Positions 7,455 through 13,289 of a DNA stretch of 13,289 bases are shown here, piece after piece. The stretch is from NCBI GenBank assembly GCA_026388345.1, contig JAPLJY010000146.1:1-13289 (forward strand), given 5' to 3'. How positions within the stretch are numbered: the stretch's first letter is position 1; every line of letters begins with the position of its first letter. This stretch comes from Deltaproteobacteria bacterium (GTDB lineage: Bacteria > Desulfobacterota > Syntrophia > Syntrophales > UBA5619). The notes under the pieces were generated by a model. That model was not told where the DNA came from. It made no database searches and saw only the letters and a list, made by a program, of their open reading frames with translations. A program made the position numbers and the translations under genes.

Positions 7455-8238
7455 CTATCGTTTGAACGTCTCCTTAACGAACAGGCTGCACAGGAAAGAG
7501 ACGGCCGCGGCGGCAAGGAACAAATAGATCATGGGGAGATAGGCGGCGGGCGGATAGGGTGCTGCGGTGCCGGACCGATCAAGGATCATCCCGACGACCG
7601 GCTGGGAGATGATGCCGGCGAGGAAAGGAAAACCATTCAACGTTCCTATCGCCGTGCCGGCAATGTCGTTCGGGAAGAGCTCCTTGGCAGCCATGACCCC
7701 GATGATGCCGATCGCACTCGACGTCAGCCCCATGAACAAGAAAACGCCGCAGAGCACAATGTAGGGAAGATTCCCGTGGAAAGTGAGCAGCGCGACCCAG
7801 CAGAGGCAAAGGGTTACGGCGCCCCCCACGAGCACCTTTTTACGGCTCGTGAGGACCCGGTCGGAGAGGAAACCCAAGAATGGGGCGCCGAAGATAATGG
7901 AAAAGGCCACCATCGACAGGACGGTCCCCGTCGCAAGTTTCGAGAGCCCATAGGCATCCATAAGATACGGACCCGCCCAGAGCTGCCAGGCAGCCGAACA
8001 GGATGACCGTTTTTTTCGCCCCCCAGGCGTCGGCAAGGACCCCCACGGGGATCTGCATCGCCGCGTAGGCAAAGAAGTAGGTCGAGGCGAGGATGCCCAG
8101 GGAGGCGCCGCTGATCCCAAATGCGCTGATCAGCTCTGGGGCGACCACCGCGGGACAGACCCGGTGAAAATTGCCGATGAGGTAATGGGCGGAGATGATC
8201 CAGAAGGTTATCCAGGCGTATCTTCGGGCGCCTCTCAT
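7455..8238 (-). pseudogene. MFS transporter, broken by internal out-of-frame deletion
   Basis: A major facilitator sugar-acid or organic-acid permease that can no longer be made whole. The first frame runs from ATG 8238 (ribosome binding site GGGGGAAG) through helices 1-3, with the helix 2-3 loop GVLADAWGAKKTVILFG, to about 7990. The second frame starts near 8000 with AWQLWAGPYLMDAYGLS, which belongs to helix 7. It continues through LGFLSDRVLTSRKKVLVGG and the remaining helices to the stop at 7455. The total of 784 bases is not a multiple of three and codes for only about 260 residues against the usual 400-430. Helices 4-6 and the central loop are therefore missing. The joint falls within 7975-7993, where both frames read sensibly, pointing to deletion at short homology. 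It lies 22 bases after the dehydratase stop, in the same operon. Confidence 0.85.
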
Positions 8239-8260
8239 CCCACTTCCCCCTTGCACCTGT

Positions 8261-9931
8261 TCATGATTCGCTCTTCATTACGGCCCCACGGAATGCCGGC
8301 TTGACCAAATCGGCATAAAGGGCCAAATATCCTTTTTTCACCTTGACAACAGGACCTTGCCACGTTTCAAAACGCCGTGCCATTACCTCCTCGCCCACCA
8401 GGAGATCAACACGGCGATTCGGCACATCGATTCTGATCAGATCTCCATTTTCCACAATAGCCAGCGGGCCTCCTTCTGCTGCCTCCGGACAAACGTGGCC
8501 CACAAATCCTCCCCGGTTGGAGCCGGAAAAGCGGCCATCCGTGATCAAGTAAACATGCTCGGCCAGACCATATCCATCGAGGAGCTTGAGCGGAGTATAC
8601 ATCTCCCGCATACCGGGTCCTCCTTTGGGCCCTTCATATCGGACGACAAGGATGTCACCCCGCGCAATTCTCCTTTCCCCAATCGCTGCGATCAGCTCTT
8701 GTTCAGAGTTAAACACCACTGCCGGGCCTTCCACCTGTAAACGTTCCGCCGATATGGCCGACGGTTTTGCGACCGCGCTTTGCGGGGCCAGATTTCCTCT
8801 CATAATGGCCAACCCGCCGTCCGGTTTAAAGGGGTTCGCAAGGGGTCGTATCACCCTTTCATCCTCGATCCGGGCGTCTTTGACATTCTCCCGTACCGAA
8901 TAACCGCTCACCGTGAGCGCATCTCCGTGGAGCAGAGGGAGCAATTGCTGCATCACGGCGGGGATTCCACCGGCCCGATGGAAATCCACCATGTCATACT
9001 CACTGGCAGTCATCACGGATGCGATGTAAGGGGTCTCCTTACTCAAGCGATCAAAATCATCGATCTGCAGCGGAAGATCCGCTTCCTCGGCCAATGCGAG
9101 TAAATGCAAAACCAGATTGGTTGATCCTCCTATGGCCAGGCCGACCCGAATGGCGTTCTCCATCGCCGGAGCCGTGATGATTTGTCGGGCCGTGACCCCT
9201 TCACGAACGAGATCAACCACCCGCCGTCCCGATTCATTGGCTGCCTGCAACCGTTTGGAATAAGTAGCGGGGATGGTCGCACTTCCCGGAAGGGAAAGTC
9301 CCATGGCTTCGCTCAAGCAGGACATCGTATTGGCAGTGCCGATCATGGTGCACGAACCGGGAGTAGGACAAGCTGATTTTTCAACATCGGTAAGCTCTGC
9401 CAAATCAATTTTTCCGGCCTGGTACTCCCCGACGGCAATTTCGATTTCGTTCACATCGATATCTCGGCCATGACGAGTTCCGGGTTCCATGGGCCCGCCG
9501 TTCACCAGAATGGTCGGCAAGTCCAAACGGGCTGCCGCCATAAGCAAAGCCGGGACCGTTTTATCGCAAGAACCTAATAATACGAGCCCATCAAACCGGT
9601 GGGCTTCTACCATAACCTCTACACTATGCAGGATAACCTCCCGCGAAGGAAGGATATAGGCCATTCCTTCATTTCCCTGGGCGATGCCGTCACAGGGGCC
9701 GATTGTTCCGAACTCTACGGCCATTCCGCCATTTTGTGTAATTCCTTTCTTCACCTCTGCCGCCACTTGATTAAGACAAAAATGTCCGGGGCATATCGTA
9801 TTCCAGGTGTTGACAATAGCAATGACCGGCTTGCGAAAGTCTTCATCCGTATATCCCATGGAGCGATATAGGCCGCGGGCGAGAGCCCCTTCCGGCACTC
9901 CCAGCTGGGATTGACTTCTCCAACGCATCAT
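8261..9931 (-). CDS. IlvD/Edd-family dehydratase (probable sugar-acid dehydratase)
   Basis: An iron-sulfur dehydratase that removes water from a 2,3-dihydroxy acid to give a 2-keto acid. All three cluster cysteines are visible: Cys47 in NTICPGHF, Cys122 in GSCDKT and Cys194 in PTPGSCTMIGTANT. Other marks are GIAQGNEGMAYILPSREVI, AIRVGLAIGGSTNLVLHLLA, YEGPKGGPGMREMYTP and DGRFSGSNRGGFVGHVCPEA. The 556 residues match dihydroxy-acid dehydratase (IlvD) and the aldonate dehydratases of the same superfamily. No branched-chain amino acid genes are nearby, while udh, a Gli-like gene and transporters are. An aldonate or aldarate substrate is therefore more likely than the valine/isoleucine intermediate; this is inference. 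ATGs at 9931 and 9928 both follow AAAGGGGGA. The start overlaps the stop of the upstream 127-codon ORF by four bases. Confidence 0.9.
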   Translation of the reverse strand: MMRWRSQSQLGVPEGALARGLYRSMGYTDEDFRKPVIAIVNTWNTICPGHFCLNQVAAEVKKGITQNGGMAVEFGTIGPCDGIAQGNEGMAYILPSREVILHSVEVMVEAHRFDGLVLLGSCDKTVPALLMAAARLDLPTILVNGGPMEPGTRHGRDIDVNEIEIAVGEYQAGKIDLAELTDVEKSACPTPGSCTMIGTANTMSCLSEAMGLSLPGSATIPATYSKRLQAANESGRRVVDLVREGVTARQIITAPAMENAIRVGLAIGGSTNLVLHLLALAEEADLPLQIDDFDRLSKETPYIASVMTASEYDMVDFHRAGGIPAVMQQLLPLLHGDALTVSGYSVRENVKDARIEDERVIRPLANPFKPDGGLAIMRGNLAPQSAVAKPSAISAERLQVEGPAVVFNSEQELIAAIGERRIARGDILVVRYEGPKGGPGMREMYTPLKLLDGYGLAEHVYLITDGRFSGSNRGGFVGHVCPEAAEGGPLAIVENGDLIRIDVPNRRVDLLVGEEVMARRFETWQGPVVKVKKGYLALYADLVKPAFRGAVMKSES

Positions 9932-10311
9932 GAATCCCCCTTTAACTTATGCAATATGAGTGTCGATTGAATTTTACCCCACTTTGGTTCATCCGGTTTA
10001 CGCGTAGATTTGGCTTGAAAAGAATAAATATACAACCTCACATCCTCCATAGCCATGGTCAGACCGAACACCGCAAGCGGCATCCCCCGCTTCAGATCAT
10101 TCAGTGCCGGCCTGAAGGCCACCGGGGAGAAGGCAGGCCACCGGCTGTCCGTGGCCTGATACTGGATGATCGGTATGATCGCTGGAAAAAAAATTATGTA
10201 GCAGAGAAACTTCAGCGTGTCGAGCCTTGTGAACAGGGTCTCGGCCCAGGGTTTCAGTATCCGGTCTTTCCAGCTCTTCCGGACAGCGGATTTCGCAGCC
10301 CGGGTGAGCAT
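9928..10311 (-). CDS. Hypothetical 127-residue ORF upstream of the dehydratase
   Basis: This minus-strand frame ends in an ATGA overlap with the dehydratase start, a common operon arrangement. It has one hydrophobic stretch near residues 34-49 (LKFLCYIIFFPAIIPII) flanked by charged sequence. I recognise no family. No good ribosome binding site precedes the ATG at 10311, the in-frame reading extends back only to a stop about 35 bases upstream, and an ORF of almost the same span exists on the other strand. It may be a degraded membrane-protein remnant rather than a working gene. Confidence 0.35.
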   Translation of the reverse strand: MLTRAAKSAVRKSWKDRILKPWAETLFTRLDTLKFLCYIIFFPAIIPIIQYQATDSRWPAFSPVAFRPALNDLKRGMPLAVFGLTMAMEDVRLYIYSFQAKSTRKPDEPKWGKIQSTLILHKLKGDS

Positions 10312-10405
10312 TGAGGCAATGGCGATCCTGGCGGGAGGAAGTTATCAAGTCCTTTCTGTTCGAGGACGACCACCCGGCTGCCGAAGCAAGTCGGCAAAAT
10401 ATCCC

Positions 10406-10433
10406 TTGACAAGCAAAAACAGCCCCCTATACT
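10406..10433 (+). promoter_or_regulatory. Sigma70-type promoter of the LarA-like operon
   Basis: TTGACA (10406-10411) and TATACT (10428-10433) are 16 bases apart. The block 10397-10436 is a near-exact copy (39 of 40) of the udh promoter on the opposite strand. It lies about 43 bases before the larA-like ATG. Confidence 0.8.
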
Positions 10434-10475
10434 TCCGGCGTTACTTCCAGTCTTTTATACCAGCGGGTGATTCAA

Positions 10476-11789
10476 ATGAGCGAGTTATTAAGAGATAGTA
10501 CGTGGGATCGATATGGGGTTATTGATAATATCCTCGATTCGATCAAGATCCCGCGGATGGCGAAAATAAAACAGATTTTTGAAGACAATGCTATCCGGGA
10601 TATACCGACAGCGATAGCCAACGAGTTTTCTAATAATGAAATAGCATCCACTATAAAACCCGGAATGAGCATTGCAATTACTGCAGGAAGTCGGGGCGTT
10701 GCGAATATTGACCAAATTCTCAAGGGTATAATCGATCATGTACAAAAACTTGGCGGAAAGCCTTTTATCTTCCCCTCGATGGGAAGTCACGGAGGAGCGA
10801 CCGCGGAAGGACAACTTGAAGTTCTTGCGAGTTATAATGTGACAGAAAAGACAATGGGTGTTCCGATAAGATCAAGCATGGAAACGGTAATCATCGGACA
10901 TACTCCTGAGGGTAACTCTGTCTATCTTGACAAGATTGCATCTCAAGCTGACGGAATAGTCGTTGTCGGAAGAATAAAGCCGCATACTGCATTTAGGGGG
11001 ACATATGAAAGCGGCTTGCTGAAAATGATGGTCATCGGGATGGGAAAACAGAAGGGTGCTGAAAGCTGCCACATGGAAGGCTTTGGCCGGATGGCCCACA
11101 ATGTTGAAACCTATGCCGATATTATTTTGAAAAATGCCAGGATTCTTTTTGGGATCGGGCTTATCGAAAATGCATTTGATAATACCTGTAAAATAGTCGC
11201 AATCCCGAAAAATGAAATTAAAAAAAGAGAAAAAGATTTACTCATAGAAGCAAAGCGATTAATGCCTCGAATTATGTTCCCGAAATTTGATATTCTTGTG
11301 ATCGATCAGATCGGAAAAAACTTTTCCGGCGATGGGGCAGATCCCAATATTTCAGCAACCTACTGCACGCCATATGCCAGCGGTGGGCCGGAGTTCCAAC
11401 GATATGTCATTCTGGATCTTTCTGAAGAAACACATGGGAATGCGATCGGCATTGGGATGGCTGATTTTGCCACAAAGAGGGTTTATGATAAAACGGATTT
11501 TGACATGACTTATCCCAATGCACTGACATGCACGGTGGTAAGTGGGGTACGTATGCCGATGATATTACGAAATGACAGGCTTGCTCTTCAGGCCGCCATT
11601 TTTTGTTGTACGGAAATTGATAAAACAAAACCCAGAATTGTAAGAATAATGAATACATCATATATCGAAAACATATGGATTTCCGAGCCTCTTGTTTCGG
11701 AGGCATTAACAAATAAAAACATTAAAATCATTCAACCTGCCGATGAGGTCAAGTTTGATAGTGATGGAAATCTTGTCTCTTCAGATTAG
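10476..11789 (+). CDS. LarA-family nickel-pincer isomerase homologue (DUF2088)
   Basis: A homologue of nickel-dependent lactate racemase, whose family racemises or epimerises 2-hydroxy acids by hydride transfer on a nickel-pincer nucleotide. The expected residues are present with spacing close to Lactobacillus LarA (His108, His174, Lys184, His200). Here they are His105 in MGSHGGAT, His170 in RIKPHTAFRG, Lys183 in GLLKMM and His199 in GAESCHM. The 437 residues are near the usual 420-430. ATG at 10476 is chosen over GTG 10467; the ribosome binding site is weak (CGGGTGA). No larB, larC or larE cofactor genes are in the window, so the cofactor must come from elsewhere. The gene is clearly AT-richer (about 40 percent GC in a sampled line) than its neighbours, suggesting a different source. 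Substrate is unknown; a sugar acid or other 2-hydroxy acid is inferred. It forms an operon with the UroD-like gene. Confidence 0.82.
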   Translation: MSELLRDSTWDRYGVIDNILDSIKIPRMAKIKQIFEDNAIRDIPTAIANEFSNNEIASTIKPGMSIAITAGSRGVANIDQILKGIIDHVQKLGGKPFIFPSMGSHGGATAEGQLEVLASYNVTEKTMGVPIRSSMETVIIGHTPEGNSVYLDKIASQADGIVVVGRIKPHTAFRGTYESGLLKMMVIGMGKQKGAESCHMEGFGRMAHNVETYADIILKNARILFGIGLIENAFDNTCKIVAIPKNEIKKREKDLLIEAKRLMPRIMFPKFDILVIDQIGKNFSGDGADPNISATYCTPYASGGPEFQRYVILDLSEETHGNAIGIGMADFATKRVYDKTDFDMTYPNALTCTVVSGVRMPMILRNDRLALQAAIFCCTEIDKTKPRIVRIMNTSYIENIWISEPLVSEALTNKNIKIIQPADEVKFDSDGNLVSSD

Positions 11790-11918
11790 CGGTTGCTTCG
11801 CTGGCATATTCAGATCCAAAAATTCAAGTGATGTTGAGAGTTGCCGCGGCCGCGGTGACAAAAAAAGTGATAAGGCTGTGATCATTGGCTTTATCAAACA
11901 GAGGAGATCAACAATATT

Positions 11919-12968
11919 ATGCTGAGCGACGAGGAAAAGAAAACATTGATCGAGAAGAACTGGCGACTCGAAGATGTCCCCGAGGTGCCGTTCCTCATCG
12001 AGATCGGCAACTTTCATGTGGCTACATCGAAGTATTTCTCCGATCACGCGGCGGAGCTCGGCTGGAACATTGATTTTCACAAGCAGCGGGAGGGCATCTG
12101 CGACTACGGCATGCCCAACATCAAGCCCAATCAGGGCATCAACATCATAGCCTCCGCCTTTGGCTGCCAGTACACGGTGAACGACGATGCCGATCCCTGG
12201 GTCACGCCCCTCATCCGGGACGACAATGTGCAAGACGTGTACGCCCTGAAGGTCCCCGATCCAAAGACGAATCCCGTATTCAAGCAGGCTTGGGAACGGG
12301 TCGATTATCTCCAGTCCCACTCCGGCCTGCCGCTGCGGCTGGTGAACGTGCCCTCGCCCCTGGTGACGGCCTCGCTGATCTGGGAATACACCTCCTTCAT
12401 CACCGCCACGATGCTCCACCCCAAGGAAGTGCATGTGCTGTTGGAGAAGATTACCGAGGCGACGATCGCCTATCTGCAAGAGCAGTTGGTGCGCATTCGC
12501 AACCTTCACACCATGGGCCACGAAATGTGGTACATCCCGCGTGAGGTCGGCGTGCGGATCAGCGACGACACGGCCTCCATCATGTCGCCGAAGCTCTACC
12601 GGGAGTTCGGCGTGAAGTACAACAGCATGATTTCCCGGGCCATGGGCGGCATCGTCGTGCATTCCTGCGGAAGCGTGAAAAACGTTGTGGAGCCCATGAT
12701 GGAGATCGAAGGCCTGCGGGGCCTGGACTTCACCATTCCCCAGACTGACTGGGAGACAGTCAGGAAAGCCGCCGCGGGGAAAACCGCGCTCTGCCTGCGC
12801 CACTACCACTGGGATCATGGTCTGGACGAAAAGGTGGACCTGGCCGCGTATTCAAAAAAGCTTGTCGACTTTTTCGGCCGCAAGGGGCTTTTTATCCAGA
12901 CCTCCACACCGACGGCCGGAGAAGCGCGGGAACTGGGCACCCAACTGCATCGGGTCTTGTCGAGGTGA
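11919..12968 (+). CDS. UroD/MtaA-superfamily protein (HemE-like)
   Basis: A TIM-barrel protein of the uroporphyrinogen decarboxylase superfamily (COG0407), which includes true decarboxylases and zinc-dependent methyltransferases acting on corrinoid proteins. VVHSCGSVKNVVEPM carries the H-x-C pair (His248, Cys250) that binds zinc in MtaA-type methyltransferases. The third cysteine normally found near the C-terminus is not seen: the matching stretch reads IQTSTPTAGEARELG. The UroD N-terminal substrate arginine motif is also not apparent, so a heme role is unlikely. ATG at 11919 follows GAGGAGA with rather long spacing. The 349-residue length is typical. The gene starts 129 bases after the LarA homologue, with no terminator between. 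Its last four or five codons and stop lie in sequence shared with a glycosyltransferase fragment, so the natural C-terminus was probably replaced. Substrate and reaction are unknown. Confidence 0.8.
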   Translation: MLSDEEKKTLIEKNWRLEDVPEVPFLIEIGNFHVATSKYFSDHAAELGWNIDFHKQREGICDYGMPNIKPNQGINIIASAFGCQYTVNDDADPWVTPLIRDDNVQDVYALKVPDPKTNPVFKQAWERVDYLQSHSGLPLRLVNVPSPLVTASLIWEYTSFITATMLHPKEVHVLLEKITEATIAYLQEQLVRIRNLHTMGHEMWYIPREVGVRISDDTASIMSPKLYREFGVKYNSMISRAMGGIVVHSCGSVKNVVEPMMEIEGLRGLDFTIPQTDWETVRKAAAGKTALCLRHYHWDHGLDEKVDLAAYSKKLVDFFGRKGLFIQTSTPTAGEARELGTQLHRVLSR

Positions 12969-13107
12969 TCACCGGCTCCCGGAATATGACGATCCTCCCG
13001 CCTTTTCGCTTGAGCCGCCGCATAAGGTCTACATCTTCCATGATCGGGATCTCCTTGAACGCACCGAGGGTCCGAAAATAGGAGGCTCGGATGAAGATCG
13101 CCTGGTT
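12955..13107 (-). pseudogene. Glycosyltransferase family 2 fragment (TIGR04283-like)
   Basis: On the minus strand, 51 uninterrupted codons read NQAIFIRASYFRTLGAF, then KEIPIMEDVDLMRRLKRKGG, then RIVIFREPVITSTR. This matches the C-terminal catalytic region of TIGR04283-type glycosyltransferases, whose usual pattern is GDQAIF, GGF, E-I-P-x-MED, RRL and P-V-x-TSARRW. The match begins abruptly at the NQA codons and ends at TSTR, where the sequence becomes the uroD-like gene in the other direction. There is no start codon or C-terminus. It is a remnant of a chromosomal gene interrupted on both sides by rearrangement. Confidence 0.75.
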
Positions 13108-13130
13108 ACGATATGAAATATCCGATATAA

Positions 13131-13159
13131 AATATCCCTGTTAGCTACAATATCCCTGT
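13131..13159 (+). repeat. 11-bp direct repeat at the right IS boundary
   Basis: AATATCCCTGT occurs at 13131-13141 and again at 13149-13159, the second copy running into the first three bases of the IS tip. It may be a duplicated target segment or a chance repeat; the first copy also resembles the AAATATCCC that precedes the two near-identical promoters. Confidence 0.45.
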
Positions 13160-13289
13160 CCCGCCAAAATGAGAATGTCCTAAATCACCAAAGTAGAAAT
13201 GTCCTAATGTAAGGCTGTAATTTTTCCCTAACGAAGGGGGGTAATTATGGCCGGTAGGGACATTATCGTCATGAGTATGCGGGAGGTCA
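13157..13289 (+). mobile_element. Right partial insertion sequence end (ISNCY/IS1202-like)
   Basis: This is the mirror copy of 7-139. It has the tip TGTCCCGCC at 13157 and imperfect 20-bp direct repeats at 13164-13183 and 13188-13207 (16 of 20 identical, both ending ATGTCCTAA). A leader and the transposase start at 13247 follow. The element continues beyond the window. With the left copy it brackets about 13 kb in inverted orientation, both transposases reading outwards. Confidence 0.75.
13247..13289 (+). CDS. Transposase N-terminus, partial (ISNCY-like)
   Basis: ATG at 13247 follows AAGGGGGG with a spacing of about six bases and opens MAGRDIIVMSMREV before the window ends. It is identical in protein to the left copy over this stretch. 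Too little is present to show the helix-turn-helix or catalytic domain, so the family call rests on the leader only. Confidence 0.6.
   Translation, partial: MAGRDIIVMSMREV

Noticed and set aside
7217..7465. 82-codon plus-strand frame between the udh promoter and the MFS end
   Set aside because: No ribosome binding site, starts at TTG, no family resemblance, and overlaps the end of the MFS remnant.
11836..11860. CCGCGGCCGCGG palindrome between larA-like and uroD-like genes as a terminator
   Set aside because: It is followed by an A-tract on the + strand, not a T-tract, so it is not a terminator for the larA-like gene; the two genes are probably cotranscribed.
1..13289. tRNA, rRNA, CRISPR or replication-origin elements
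   Set aside because: No repeat-spacer array, cloverleaf, rRNA-like block or iteron set was seen on either strand.

Overview
This 13.3 kb window reads as a mosaic catabolic island from a mesophilic, moderately GC-rich, probably anaerobic environmental bacterium. The TRAP transporter, YdiF/Pct-type CoA-transferase, UroD-like protein and LarA homologue would suit a Thermodesulfobacteriota or Firmicutes anaerobe. That placement is inference from gene content; no phylogenetic marker is present. The window is bounded by two inverted, nearly identical 133-bp sequences (7-139 and 13157-13289, one mismatch). Each carries the 5' end of a transposase gene pointing out of the window (MAGRDIIVMSMREV...), which I read as ISNCY/IS1202-like. 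The island could therefore be the interior of a composite-transposon-like structure, or a contig whose ends stop in a repeated IS.

Layout: (i) 156-3284, + strand: a sigma70-type promoter and a three-gene TRAP transporter (dctP, dctQ, dctM), with a hairpin between dctP and dctQ and a 14-bp dctQ/dctM overlap. (ii) 3491-5071, +: a fused alpha/beta acyl-CoA:acetate/3-ketoacid CoA-transferase, followed by a hairpin-T terminator. (iii) 5169-6944, -: a galactarolactone isomerase-like amidohydrolase downstream of a uronate dehydrogenase, transcribed from a promoter at 7147-7174. (iv) 7455-9931, -: an IlvD/Edd-family sugar-acid dehydratase followed by an MFS transporter broken by an internal, frame-shifting deletion; a doubtful 127-codon ORF lies upstream. 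(v) 10406-12968, +: a promoter, an AT-richer LarA-like nickel-pincer isomerase homologue and a UroD/MtaA-like protein. (vi) 12955-13107, -: a 51-codon remnant of a TIGR04283-like family 2 glycosyltransferase fused to the 3' end of the UroD-like gene, then the right IS end.

A plausible joint role is uptake and oxidative breakdown of uronic or other sugar acids. TRAP (and formerly MFS) uptake would feed uronate oxidation to aldarolactone (Udh), lactone isomerisation (Gli-like), IlvD/Edd dehydration, possible C2 epimerisation by the LarA homologue, and CoA transfer to a downstream acid. Udh and Gli are the firmest link; the rest is inference.

The most notable observation is that three separate transcription units share almost the same promoter. 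The copies upstream of udh and larA match at 39 of 40 positions, and the dctP promoter has the same -35/-10 and a related spacer. This ties the TRAP transporter, the uronate genes and the LarA homologue into one likely regulon although they lie on opposite strands.
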